This document shows, in pieces, positions 46,043 to 57,996 of a stretch of 64,000 nucleotides of DNA. Made by a program: the position numbers and the translations under genes. Numbering within the stretch: the stretch's first letter is position 1; the number at the start of each line of letters is the position of its first letter. This DNA comes from Viola odorata (Eukaryota > Streptophyta > Magnoliopsida > Malpighiales > Violaceae), in assembly GCA_963691705.1 (NCBI GenBank), contig OY829540.1, forward strand, positions 49,946,158-50,010,157, written 5' to 3'. A model generated the notes under the pieces. That model was not told the DNA's origin. It searched no databases and saw nothing but the letters and a program-made list of their open reading frames with translations.

Positions 46043-47483
46043 GTTTCGGCGGTATAGTTGTTGAATTCAGAGATGAAATCAAGCAAAGAGGAGGAAAGGA
46101 AGATGACGACGACGATGATGATGATGATGATGATGAGGATGAGTGATTGGCGAATAAACCTCCAAATTCCCTTCTCCTGTCTGTTTTGTTTGGTCTCGAG
46201 CTCATGTGCTGTTCCTAGTAGTATAATGACGAATCAATTATATTGGAAGCGGAATCCTTAGCCAAATAAATAAATAAATAATGACGAAAAAATACAACTC
46301 CTACTAGATTGTTAAAAAATTAAAAATTAAAAGCAAGCACACAGTTTTAGGCACTTTTGGATCATAACATTGGACTGGATTGCGTCGGAGAAGGAAAAAA
46401 AACAAATCTCGAAATGAACGGCATGTCGTTGGGTTCATTCATGGCAACTGCTCTCCTCCAAGGATATTCTCGTGGAGCAATGCTATTCCGCATGAATAGC
46501 TGGCCCGAATCTGCAAGCGGAATGACGTGGACAAGTTTGCCACGTCATTCGTTATTTACAAGTTTGTCATCGCTTTAATAATTATGAAATTACCACCGCG
46601 TTCAAAATCTAGGTTTTCCTCCTCCATACCTAACCAAATCCTCCTCCCTTCTCACGACCTCCCTCCTCCATACCCAAGCGACCGCGACCTCCATCTCTTC
46701 TCTATCGTTAAATCCTCTGTTTCTTTCTTTATTTCTCTGTTTCTGTTGTAGTTGGCGGTGTGTCCAGTGTCATGCAAAGTGAGCTAAAAATGTTTCCTTT
46801 CCTATAAGAGAAATGTTAAACAGCAAACTCAAACTTCCAACCCAACAAATTACAAAATTACCACTCAAACTTAATTATAAGTTTACCACCGCGACCTTTC
46901 TTCCTTCTCCAATCTTCACGTTCAAAAATTTAGGTTTGTCCAAACGTTTTCTCTTCCTCCTCCATACCCAGCCAGCATCCTCTCCATTCTCGCGACCTCC
47001 CTTCCTCCCTCCTCCATACCACGGCCACCATCCCTTCTCTAGGTTTTTCTCCTCTCTTCCTCCTCTATACCCAGCCGAATCCTCTCCCTTCTACCCGTCG
47101 CCTCCTCACCTCCAGTTGCTCCTCACCTCCGGTCGCTCCTCACTTTCGTCGCCTCCTTGTGGTGCGTGTACCTCTATAAATGTTGGGTTAAATGTTGGGT
47201 TTAATTGTTGATTTATTTTTGGATTGATTTTGCTGCCAATTTTTGGGTTGATTTTGGCTTGATTTTGCTGCCAATTTTTGCTTGATATTGCTGCCAATTT
47301 GGGAAGTTGATTTGCTGCCAATTTTTGCTTGATTTGCTGCCAATCTGGGTTAATTTTATCAAAAGAAAATGGGAAAATTGTGTGGCTGTTTTTCTGTTAA
47401 GTGTGTGGTTGTTTTTTCTATTTTAGGAAGGTTTATTCTTACAACTTTGTTTTACAATAACAATATCATTTACGCTGGAGGTT
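46043..47483. other. PEX5 upstream region and intergenic, with GAT microsatellite and duplicated CT-rich blocks
   Basis: A GAT/GAC triplet run at about 46103-46140 lies ~60 bp upstream of the PEX5 start. Two related CT-rich blocks, each with TACCACCGCG and several CCTCCTCCATACC, occupy about 46585-46745 and 46885-47100. They look like a diverged duplication. A TTTTTGCTTGAT(T)TTGCTGCCAA repeat lies at 47220-47345. No gene was accepted. Confidence 0.5.
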
Positions 47484-49090
47484 ATGGAGTTTTTGCCTCA
47501 AATTGATGAGCTTCAAAGGGAGTTTTTGCCTCAAAGTGATGAGCCTCAAAGGGAGTTTTTGCCTCAAAGTGTTGAGTCTCAAAGGGATTTTCTGGATATC
47601 AGTACTCCATTGTCGGAACTTGATGATAAATTGATTCTGAAGCCAGGTATGGTCTTCAAATCAGAAGAAGAGATTTATACTTTTTATCTTGAGTATGCTC
47701 GTGAAATGGGATTCGATATTAGGAGAAAAACTATAAAGAAAGATGATAATGGGAAGTTGACGTATTATTCTCTTGAGTGTAGTAGAGGAGGTAGAAGAGG
47801 TATGTGCAAATTTGTAGCAAAAAATGTTTTTAATCCAAGGCCATCAAATAAAACTAATTGTAAGACGCACATCAATGCTATGGTTAATTACGAAGGAGAG
47901 TTTACTATTTCTCATGTTAATCTTAAGCATAACCATGCGTTGAGTCCCACAAAAGTACGTTTTTTTAAGTGTAATAAAAATATGGACCCGTATGCGAAGA
48001 GGAGGCATGAAATAAATGACCAAGCAGGCATACGTGTGAGTAATAATTTTCATTCTTTGGTTGTGGAAGTAGGGGGGTATGAGAACTTGACCTTTACTGA
48101 GAAAGATTGTAGAAATCATATTCTTAAAGTAAGACAAATTAGGCTTGGAGTTGGGGATGCAGCATCACTTAGCATGTATTTTGCATGCATGCAAAAGAGG
48201 AATCCTAATTTTTTTTATATGCTTGATATAGATGATGACAGTCGATTAAAAAATGTATTTTGGGCAGATACACGATCTATAGCAGCTTATGAAACTTTTA
48301 GTGATGTCATATCGTTTGATACAACGTACTTAACTAATACATATGACATGCCTTTTGCACCATTTGTTGGTGTTAATCATCATGGGCAGACTATACTATT
48401 TGGATATGGTTTACTCTCAAATGAAGAAGCAGATACATACATTTGGTTGTTTAAAGCTTAGTGGTTGTGCATGTTAAATGCTCCAAATGCAATAATTACT
48501 AAACAATGTAAGTCCATTCAAAAAGCTATCAAATCTGTTTTTCCTAATTCTCACCATCGTCTTTGCCTGTGGCACATTATGAAAAAGTTGCCTGAGAAGC
48601 TTGGATCACAACATGATTCTAAGCAAATTAAAAAAGTTTTAAAAAAAGTTATCTGAGTCCCATTGAGGTTCAAGAATTTGAGGAGATTTGGGGTAACATG
48701 ATTAATAATTTTGATCTCAACAAAATTCAGTGGTTAAGTGGTTTATATAAAGATCGTCATCGTTGGGTTCTAGTGTTTGTAAAAGAAATTTTTTGGGCTG
48801 GAATGTCTACAACCCAAAGAAGTGAAAGTATAAATGCATTCTTTGATGGGTGTGTTGGTCCCAAGACGTCTTTAAAGTAGTTTGTAGAGCAGTATGATAA
48901 TGCATTGAAAAGTAAGATTGAGAAAGAAAATAAAGCAGATTTTGCTTCATTCAACACCCGTATTCCTCTGATAACTAATTTCAGCTTTCAGAAACAACTT
49001 CAAGATGCCTACACAAATGAACTATTTCGGTTATTTTAGGATGAGGTGACGGGTGTGGTGTACTGCAATCTTGCCTTCATTGACAGGTGC
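47484..49090 (+). pseudogene. FAR1/FHY3-related MULE transposase pseudogene
   Basis: ATG 47484 (MEFLPQIDELQREFLPQ, with a 12-residue EFLPQ repeat three times). A FAR1-type DNA-binding region follows (FKSEEEIYTFYLEYAREMGFDIRRKT...CSRGGRRG...KTHINAM...VNLKHNHALSP). Then comes the MULE core (VISFDTTYLTNTYDMPFAPFVGVNHHGQTILFGYGLL; RLCLWHIMKK). Breaks: in-frame TAG 48459-48461, a frameshift in an A-run at 48641-48647, TAG 48878-48880 and TAG near 49037. The second catalytic region reads IITKQCKSIQKAI where relatives have TDQD, so key Asp residues are lost. The expected C-terminal SWIM zinc finger is absent. It is a decayed Mutator-derived gene; no terminal repeats were recognised. Confidence 0.85.
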
Positions 49091-50904
49091 AAATCAATTT
49101 AATTATGTTCTATGAGTTTCTCTTTTTATGTATCTAATTATGACTGACTATTGATTTTAACTCCAATTACTATTTAGTATCCGATGCTAGTTTCCAAGTA
49201 GTATTTGAGTTGTGGATGTTATTACTGTTGCATGATTCTTTTCACGAAATTGACAGGTGCGAATCATTTTCAACCAAAATCAAAATCAAACATGTTCATT
49301 AATCAGTGCTGTTAAAATCAAAATCAAACAAGCCAAATCAAAATCAAAATCAGAATCAAAAAATTGGGATTAAACAACCTTGTGGAGAAGAGATGTTGGA
49401 AATTGGGATTCATTATTTGACGGCTTGGCAGGAGAGTGGCAGAAGAGAAGAGATCTGGGGTTGGCTTGGTAGGAGAGTGACGGCCGAACAGATCTGGATT
49501 GGCAGGAGAGTGGCCGAAGAGTGGTAGGAGAGAAGAGATCTGGGGTTGGCTTGGCAGGACAGATCGGCGACAGAGAGAAGAGATGTTGTGTGTGGTGGTT
49601 GTTGGTGGTCATCACTCGTCGGAGAGAAGAAGAGGGAAGCGGCGGGTGTAGCCGGGGTCGAGGCCGCCGACGGAATGGAACGATGGAATGATGAAACGAC
49701 GGTAGAAGGGAGTGGTGAGGGAGAGGATAGAATGGAACGATGTTATTTCCTTGTCTGTTTTGTGACTTCTGTCGATTTGAGAAGATGAGTTAGGAATGGA
49801 ACGATGCAATGCATAAATGATGGATACCCATCGGATGCACTGTGGACAAGATGTATTTTTGCCCAGCCCACCCAAGCCCATGTTCCCTAACAGCAATTCG
49901 ATATTTCGGCAATGCCGAACCAACCAAAAAACTGACCGTACCGTATCGAAACTTATTTCGGTACGGTACGGTAATCCCAAAATACTGATTTTTTTTTAAA
50001 TACCATCCAAATTTGCGTTCGAACGATATGGTAATTCGGTATCCGGTATTTGATATTTCGGTGTGCAGCCCTACTCAGTACGCTCGAGGCACTACCCTAA
50101 TTGGTTGTTTACCCTAATCAGATTGGACCAATTCGACGTAATGACTCTGATTTAGTTGCCTACTTTACTGTATAGCCTCACGTTAGTTATTACTACAAAT
50201 ATGGCTGTAATCACGTAGGTTCGATTAATAGTTGGCCAGACTCCTAATCATCCCTAGAAAATGGTAAACAAGCAAATACAAGCATGGAGTTTATTAAGTA
50301 CGTTTTGACCTCACAACTAACCTAAGCAACCTTCAAAGAACCTTTGCTAAGAAGGGAGAGCTTAGCCGCTCATACTAAAGATTAGAAAAATAAAATGGAT
50401 GAAAGAAATAAATTGCATAAAAGAGGAGAGAAGAAAACGCAATAAATTGCTACTCAATACCGCCCGGAGCTAGAGCTCCGGGATTATTACAAAGACAGGA
50501 AGAGACGCCGAAGGCGGAAGTGTCGAGGTCTAAAATCCTAAAGTGGAAGCCCACTTGGATCCGAAAGATTGGATGCCCCCAAAACCCTAAATCGCTAAAG
50601 TCTTTGTAGGAAAAATACCAAAAAGGAAATCTTAAGTCCACTAGAACTACAAAGATGGAAATAAATCTTCCGCTGAGCTAGAGGATCGCGGGAATGAAAG
50701 CTAAAATCTGTCGGATTTTCTCTTTGACAGTTTCCTTTTCTGCGTCGGGATTCTCAGCTTCCGCCTGTGATCTACGAACAATTAACTGCAAGGCGTCAAC
50801 ACTCAGCACTCGACAGAATCCATCTGAAAAGCATGCATTTCTGTGAATTTCCCTTCTTAAGTCCAGATCTGCAAAAAGGAGAGAAAGAGGGGCAAATCAG
50901 TAGT
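49091..50904. other. Intergenic with GA-rich repeats and a CGGTA-rich segment
   Basis: GACAGGTGC(A/G)AATCA occurs at about 49080 and 49253. About 49425-49570 repeats GGCAGGAGAGTGGC and AGAGATCTGGGGTTGG units. Around 49900-50075 there is a dense set of TTTCGG/CGGTACGG motifs with GATATTTCGG at both sides, ending GTGCAGCCCTA, possibly a decayed hAT-like end. No gene was accepted; short ORFs here are composition-driven. Confidence 0.45.
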
Positions 50905-51878
50905 TGATTGAGCCTTATTTTATCATAATTTTACTTTTTAATTACTTGTTATTTATACAGTAAAGCTATTGATTTTGTTGTTATTCCCTTGATTTTGGCA
51001 GCTTTGATCAGAGGCGCAACTTTGCAGAAAAGTTGATTTGAGGTGGTTTGGCTTGAGGTTTGGCCAAACCAGTTTGCTGAGGACAGAGATAGCAGTCTTG
51101 GCTGGAGGTTTGGCCAAGATCACGGAATAGGCTGCAGCTGGAGAATTTTGACAAAAGATAAAGACGCGAGCTGACAATTACAACTGAAAACGGGATTTCA
51201 GGGATTGACATCAATAAAGATTATCTTCAAGAATCCTAGATAGGATCTCCCTCTATTTAAACATTATCACCCTTTTTTTTCCAATTTAGAAACAGAGTTA
51301 TTATCTTTTGAGACTTTTGAGGAAGTTGAGTTAGGGTAGGACAAGGGAGTTTAGCTTACTTATAGCTGAAATTGTTCTCGCTTGTTCTACACACTCTCTC
51401 TTCTCTACCTCTTCCACCATAATTAATTTACTCCGGGATTTAATTCTTTGAATCCACGGATTTATTTTATTTATGCAAGCAAGTATTTTTATAATTTATT
51501 CATGAGTATGAGTAGCTAAACACCGATTCTTGGTATGGGTTGAAGAGCTACGTTCTTATGTTTCGTGAGGTCTAAGTGTCCTCAATAATCTCTGTATTCG
51601 TATTCACTTGTTCCTTGATCTTAATCAAATCGCTAACTTGCTACAGACAAGAATTGACCATTCTTGTACCCTAGTAGAGAAGAGTTACAGTCAGCCTTGA
51701 AGGAGCGGGAGCACCCGCCGGATAGGTAAAGTAGGTAACTAGTCTCGCTCTAGACTAGAAGAAATAAGTGATCTAGTCCAAGACCAGATTGACAACCTAG
51801 GGTCTCCACAGGGAGACAACTTAGGCTAGGTACTGTCTTCCCCTACACCATTGAGGAAGCGAACAGCCATTCAAGACA
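50905..51878 (+). repeat. Left LTR-like repeat (974 bp)
   Basis: TG...CA termini; partner at 53096-54068. It carries a GGGAGCACCCGCCGG segment that also recurs downstream at about 54129. Minus ORFs inside occur in both copies and were not called. Confidence 0.72.
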
Positions 51879-53095
51879 TTGTTAGCCTCGGCGGGAAAAT
51901 TCCGCTTCGGCGGTTGTCTTAGCCAAACCCTTGGCCAAGACATTTTTCCAGAACCTAATAAGCAGCCTTCCGGCCACTACCTCTGTCGCTCAAGGAATCA
52001 GACCACCACCTTCTCCTCCTGCCCAGAATTTGCCCCCAGGTCGTGTCGTTTCCCTTCCTTTTTCATTTCTGTTTTTATTTGTCTCTCCACACAATGAGGA
52101 CATTGTGTCTTATAAGTGTGGGGAGGGTCTCCAGTATGTGAGAGTCCTTTTAAATTTATGTGTTTTAATGTGAATATTGATTGATTGTTTGATCTTTTTG
52201 AGTCAGTTTTTTCTTTTTGCGTTTTTTCTTTTTGCATAAGTGTGTCCAGTCTGTGAGTCTGCTGTTTGCATGATTTTTTGTTCTTATTTTTATGCATGTT
52301 TGAGTCAGTCTGTCTTGATGAGTGTACACTAGAACCCCAGTTTTTAGCTTAGGTTGTTTAGTCCATCACTGAAACTACATTTAGATACTTGTCTATGCGA
52401 AACACTACTCTAGTAACAGGGGAGTGAATGAGCATAACATGATCAATGCCTTAGGGACATATAGCCTAATGTACTCAGAACGTTAACCATCCACATGGTC
52501 TAAAGGACAGCTAGCTAGGGCTTAAAATTCTATTAGGGTGACAAGGCTTGCTGCGCTGGATTTGAGAGTGCTTTAAATTCCGTCTGATTGAATGTGTAAC
52601 ATTTTAAATGTGCTGGAATGTCATAGAGCAGAGATAGCAAAAGTGGAAGTTCTGGGAGCTCAAAAAGAACAAGCACTGCTATTAATTTTGCCTATAAAAA
52701 TAAAAAGGGCAAAGAATTGAAAAAAATGAATAAAAAAATCTGCTAATAAGTAATTTAAATGGCACAGTGGTCTAGATACACATTTAGGTGGAACTGCACT
52801 TCGGTATGACTCAAATTTGTAGTAAGCTTTGTCCCTTAATCATTACAATAATTTAAAAAAGCTGGATGTCTTGATACCATGAGGATGGGGTATGTTTAGG
52901 GTATTGATTGGTCCTTGTTAGTCTAGCAATGGGTCGGTTAGGAAAGTGTCTAGGTAATTTCAGTGATGGGGTAAGCAGCCATAAGAAGAACTCTGGGGGT
53001 CTTGATGTCTGTTCTGTTTTGTTTTGTTTTGTTTTGTTAAGTGAGTCATTGAGTCGGTATGCTTGGGGGCAAGCATAGTTTAAGTGTGGGGAATT
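51879..53095 (+). other. Interior of the LTR-like element
   Basis: 1.2 kb without gag, RT or integrase. It includes ATTGTGTCTTATAAGTGTGGGG and GCTTGGGGGCAAGCATAG, phrases common in the 3' part of plant gypsy elements. (TTTTG)n occurs near 53013-53037. Confidence 0.6.
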
Positions 53096-54068
53096 TGATT
53101 GAGCCTTATTTTATCATATTTTTACTGTTTAATTACTTGTTATTTGGACAGTAAAGCTATTGATTTTGTTGTTATTCCCTTGATTTTGGCAGCTTTGATC
53201 AGAGGCGCAACTTTGCAGAAAAGTTGATTTGAGGTGGTTTGGCTTGAGGTTTGGCCAAACCAGTTTGCTGAGGACAGAGATAGCAGTCTTGGCCGGAGGT
53301 TTGGCCAAGATCACGGAATACGCTGCAGCTGGAGAATTTTGACAAAAGATAAAGACGCGAGCTGACAATTACAACTAAAAACGGGATTTCAGGGATTGAC
53401 ATCAATAAAGATTATCTTCAAGAATCCTAGATAGGATCTCCTTCTATTTAAACATTATCACCTTTTTTTTCCAATTTAGAAACAGAGTTATTATCTTTTG
53501 AGACTTTTGAGGAAGTTGAGTTAGGGTAGGACAAGGGAGTTTAGCTTACTTATAGCTGAAATTGTTCTCGCTTGTTCTACACACTCTCTCTTCTCTACCT
53601 CTTCCGCCATAATTATTTTGCTTCGGGATTTAATTCTTTGAATCCACGGATTTATTTTATTTATGCAAGTAAGTATTTTTATAATTTATTCATGAGTATG
53701 AGTAGCTAAACACCGATTCTTGGTAAGGGTTGAAGAGCTACGTTCTTATGTTTCGTGAGATCTAAGTGTCCTCAATAATCTCTGTATTCGTATTCACTTG
53801 TTCCTTAATCTTAATCAAATCGCTAACTTGCTACAGACAAGAATTGACCATTCTTGTACCCTAGTAGAGAAGAGTTGCAGTCAGCCTTGAAGGAGCGGGA
53901 GCACCCGCCGGATAGGTAAAGTAGGTAACTAGTCTCGCGCTAGACTAGAAGAAATAAGTGATCTAGTCCAAGACTAGATTGACAACCTAGGGTCTCCACA
54001 GGGAGACAACTTGGGCTAGGTACTGTCTTCCCCTACACCATTGAGGAAGCGAACAATCATTCAAGACA
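53096..54068 (+). repeat. Right LTR-like repeat (973 bp)
   Basis: Partner of 50905-51878, preceded by a purine-rich tract ending at 53095. Confidence 0.72.
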
Positions 54069-54914
54069 ACAACCAAATAGATAAACCCTTTAACCAGCAA
54101 GGTGTCCCTTGGCTAGGATTACCAGGAAAGGGAGCACCCGCCGGGTAATTTGCAGAGGAGGGAAGTCAGGAGTGAACAGGAGCACCTCCACTCTATAGCA
54201 GCACTATGAATGAAGAGATGAACATCCTTGAACCCATGATCGGATCATAAGAACGGAAGCTCTCATATCGCCCTTACCTGGAATTCTCTTTTATCTAATT
54301 TTCAATCTTGACCCCCTATCTTGGCCAAACCTTTAACCAAGATAACTTTGAACTGTTTTACTTCTTTTGTTTTGTCTTTATTTTTAGATTCACCCAACCA
54401 AACTCAGTGACGAGGAAGTCAATCAAGAACTACAATTCCCTAGAAGTCTCTGTGAACGATCCTCTTACCACCATCTACAAGTTCCTTGTGGGCAAGTGAT
54501 AAGTTGTATTTCTACCCCTTTTTCATATCCATTATACACTTATATTTGACACGCTCGACACGCTATCAGTAGTATCAAGATCAAAAGTGGACTAAGAAAG
54601 AAGGAAAAAATATGCATAAAATACACACAATCAATTATCATGCTGGTCTACTTACATGGGGGTTTCAAATCCAAAAGGAAGATAAAAGCATGCAAAATTT
54701 TCAAAAAATGTAACTGAAAATAAAAAATTAAAGCAAACAAATAAAACAATACAAAACTCTCCTCCACTATTATCCTCAATGTGTAGGATTGGAGCAAACA
54801 CACAATACAACACATGCATAAAAACAAAAAGCAAAAAGAAAGAAAGACACCTAGGGCTTTAAGCATCAGGAGGTGGTGTTGCTAGAAGGATGATCCAAAT
54901 TTCTCTATGAATGT
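54069..54914. other. Retroelement-like flank without accepted gene
   Basis: 54129 repeats the GGGAGCACCCGCCGG phrase found in the LTRs, so this may be leader sequence of a related element. TGATAAGTTGTATTTCTACCCC at about 54497 resembles the start of another plant LTR family. A frame on the minus strand is open across the LINE insertion site (see findings). Confidence 0.4.
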
Positions 54915-55604
54915 ACGAGGAAGTGTTGTTTTTTTTTTTTTTTTTTTTTTTTTTTAATCAGCAGAAAGTTATATTGAAATGAATTGTCATGAAGAACATG
55001 ACTGAAGATTACAAGACACTGCTTCAATAGCAGTGCGACAAACGTTCTCAACAACAAACGAAGCCCCAAAGAAAAGGGCAAAGGACTGACTCCCTAGCCC
55101 ACTATTAGACCTGACTCCTCATCAACCTACATCTGAGAAAACCGAGCTTCGATTCACCGATTGAGTAACCATGCCGGGGATTGAAGGACATCGGACAAAC
55201 TGTAGGCGAACCCGTTGTCCTTACTTTTCAACCACCAATGCCACAAAGAATAAATCCTATTAAGACACCTCGAGTCACTGTACTCCTTTTGTCTGAACAC
55301 GACTTCGTTGCGTGTCTTCCATATTGTCCAAATAACCGCATAGAATAGGATTTTCCAAGCACTACCGGTCTGCTTGTTTGTACAAGGTAAATAACTTTCC
55401 CACGTTCGCCACAGGTCCGAAAGATTTTGAGGCTGGCACCAAACCACCTGAAGCCAACGCATGATAAACTCCCAAATACCCGAAGCTACCTCACAACGCA
55501 AGAAAAGGTGAGTAACATTCTCCGGTTCACTGTTGCACATTGGGCAGACATTCAAGTAATCAGGAATCATGTTTCGCTTCATCCAAATACACGAGGAAGT
55601 GTTG
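54915..55604 (-). mobile_element. 5'-truncated LINE insertion (54929-55590) with 14-bp target duplication
   Basis: ACGAGGAAGTGTTG occurs at 54915-54928 and again at 55591-55604. Between them is a 27-base T run (54929-54955), the poly(A) tail of a minus-strand insertion, then a short 3' UTR, then the end of an RT-type ORF. Target duplication, tail and truncated 5' end are the signature of target-primed reverse transcription. Confidence 0.92.
55154..55588 (-). pseudogene. LINE ORF2 C-terminal fragment with zf-RVT domain
   Basis: The fragment reads IPDYLNVCPMCNSEPENVTHLFLRCEVASGIW and continues to the stop at 55154. The CPMC...HLFLRC pattern is the zinc-binding region (zf-RVT) found after RT in plant LINEs. 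Endonuclease and RT are missing because of 5' truncation, so it is not functional. Confidence 0.88.
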
Positions 55605-55883
55605 TTGCATTTGCTTTAGCTTTTTCTGTCCTTCTAGGAGACCAAAAATCATTATGTTGGTCTCCTCTTGGCCTTCTAGAATTTCTTTCACCCACTCTGG
55701 TTGTATATGAAGTTGTGTTAGTTCAGTCTGATCTAGTATTTGTTCTTGGCTTAGACTTGGGTTTGCTTTAAACTGCTATGCAAGTCCCCTTTCATCCTTA
55801 TTCTAGGCCTAGGGACTCTCAACTCTCTTTTCTCCTAGGATCAGAAATATGAGTTCTTCTGGGTTTTACCTAAACTTTCAATT

Positions 55884-56023
55884 TTTTTCTTAATGTGGTC
55901 CTTCCGTCTAAACGGTCATTACTTTGTCCACACTGGCATGTGGGACCCAATGTGGCATTGCGTCCCACATGCTAGCGTGGACAAAGTAACGGTTATTTAG
56001 ACGGAGGACCACATTAAGAAAAA
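55884..56023. repeat. Foldback hairpin, ~68 bp arms with 3-bp loop
   Basis: Left arm 55884-55952 (TTTTTCTTAATGTGGTCC...) and right arm 55956-56023 are near-perfect reverse complements with a few mismatches. The inner stem reads TGTGGGAC(C/G)CAATG. It resembles a foldback or MITE-like element. It lies ~145 bp upstream of the PPR pseudogene start. No target duplication was identified. Confidence 0.8.
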
Positions 56024-56168
56024 TTATGCACTATAAAATGTAAGAAAATGCACCGTTTGCCTATTTTCTTTTGATTGCCGAAAATAAAAAGACAAAAAAT
56101 TCACAAAAAGTAATTGGAAACAGATTGGAAATATTTCTTAAAATAAACAATAGAAAAAACATAAGAAA

Positions 56169-57996
56169 ATGAACAACCACAGACTTATTATTAGAAATGG
56201 AGTAGACGAGGGTCCTACAATTTTTAGTTTCCGGTTTCCAAAGATCCGACCCTACTGCTATAGAGAAGTTCCGGCGAGGATGATGGGGATAAGGAGGGGA
56301 GGCGTTTTACTCGGTGCCGGTGGTTCTTCAGCTCTCACCAGGTTTGCAGATTCTCAGCGGCAGATGGGTTTGTTCCAATCTCCAACCTTTCTTCTTCAAC
56401 TCCCCAGTTCTCGTGATTATGCCTCCATTAGCCCTAGAAATGACTGCAAATTTGATGTCATTGATGATGCCTTGGCTTCCTTTAATCGCATGATCACCAT
56501 GCACCCCCGCCTTCCGTGGTGGAATTTAACAAATTGCTATCGTCTGTTGTGAGGATGGGACATTATGGTACTGTGGTTTCTATGTCCAAACAAATGGCAT
56601 TGGTGGGTGTTCATTGCGATCTTTATACTTTTAACTTCTTGATTAATTGCTTCTGTCGTTTGCACTGTGTGGCTTTCGGGTTTTCCAATTTAGGGAAAAT
56701 AATCAAGTTAGGTTTTTCGCTTGATGATTCTGCTTTTTGTCCCTTAATAGATGGGCTTTGTAATGCCATAACGCTATTCAACAACATAGTAGCAAGAGGG
56801 CATTCCCCCAACTCTTATACTTGTAATGCGATGTAAAGTTGGGCAAAACAGCAAAGCTATAGGGTTTCTGAAGAAAATGGAGGAAGCAAGTTGTGAACCA
56901 TATGTGTTTACATACAGTACAATAATTGATAGCCTTTGCAAAGATAGACGGGTCACAGAGGGTTTAGACCTATTCTCTGAGATGAAGAGTAAAGGAATTG
57001 CACCTGATGTTGTCTCTTATAACTTGTTAATCTATGGGTTGTGCCTTTCAGGTAATTTAACAGGGCTCAAACTTTATTAAATGAAATGGTGGGGTGCGAT
57101 ATTTTGCCAGATGTATTTACCTTCACCATCCTGGTTGATACATTCTGCAAGGAGGGAAAGGTCCAAGATGCACATTTTATCGTGGAACAAAAAATGATCA
57201 GTTGTGGTCTGAAGCCTGATGTCGTCACATATAATTCATTGATGGATGGATATTGTTTGAGAGGCGAAATAGAGGAAGCCAGAAATGTATTTGAATTGAT
57301 GGTAAGCAAAGGTTGCAACCCCAATGTTATTCGTTCCAACAGTTTGATTAATGGATTTTGCAAGAGCAAAAGAACAGATGAGGCACGACAACTTTTTTAA
57401 TGAAATGTCTTGTAGAGGTTTAAGTCCAAACGTTGTTACATATAGTACTCTCATACATAGCTTCTGCCAACAAGGAAAACTTGGTGCTGCAAAAGAGCTT
57501 TTTGAAGATATGTATGCTCATGGCCACACCTCAAACATATTTACTTACAATACTTTGCTTTCTGGCTTATGCAAGCACGGGTATCCTGATGCGGCAACTG
57601 AACTGTTTCAAGAAATTCAAAAGAGCAACTTGAGACCTAATTTGACGACCTATAATATCCTAATTGATCCTAACATGCCATAGAACTTCTCTCTGGACTT
57701 TCAAATGAAGGGTTAAAGCCTAATGTTTACATAATGCTCTAATTGGTGGATTTTGCAAAGAAGGTTTAGTAAATGATGAGTGTAAGATTTTCAGAAAAAT
57801 GGAAGGTAATGGTTGCTCTCCGGATAGGTTCTCGTTTAATGTAATTATTTATGAATTTCTTCGCATCAAGAATACATCAATGGTTGTACCTCTTATTGAA
57901 GAAATGAGGGGCAGCGGATTCTCCGCAGATAATACCTCTTTAGAATTAGTGATAAATCTATTGTCTAATGATGATAAATTGATAATCATGATCTGA
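56169..57996 (+). pseudogene. P-class PPR (restorer-of-fertility-like) pseudogene
   Basis: Fragments in alternating frames: 56169-56552, 56516-56836, 56826-57080, 57086-57400, 57351-57683, 57799-57996. The first contains DDALASFNRMITMHPRLPWWNLTNCYRLL; the next (VEFNKLLSSVVRMGHY) continues the expected RFL start after a shift. Repeats such as PDVVTYNSLMDGYCLRGEIEEARNVFELM and PNVVTYSTLIHSFCQQGKLGAAKELFEDM are 35-residue P-type PPRs. The N-terminus is basic and could be a mitochondrial presequence. At least five shifts and a missing segment between the second and third fragments make it non-functional. Living relatives bind mitochondrial RNA. Confidence 0.9.

Larger units (their letters stand above)
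50905..54068 (+). mobile_element. LTR-like element: ~970 bp direct repeats around a 1.2 kb non-coding interior
   Basis: 50905-51878 and 53096-54068 are nearly identical (about twenty differences by eye). Each begins TGATTGAGCC and ends AAGACA. Before the second copy, TTAAGTGTGGGGAATT is a typical plant polypurine tract, giving plus orientation. The interior has no gag or pol, so it is a deleted or non-autonomous copy. The 5 bp outside (GTAGT and ACAAC) do not match, so no target duplication supports a simple insertion. Confidence 0.7.

Noticed and set aside
45882..46261. Short ORFs on both strands at the PEX5 start
   Set aside because: They are antisense or out-of-frame readings of PEX5 exon 1 and of the GAT microsatellite.
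51879..53095. Possibility that the interior of the LTR pair encodes gag
   Set aside because: No gag, protease or RT motif in any frame; longest ORFs are ~80 codons.
50953..53405. Repeated minus ORFs of 66-79 codons
   Set aside because: Present in both LTR-like repeats only because those are duplicates; no domain.
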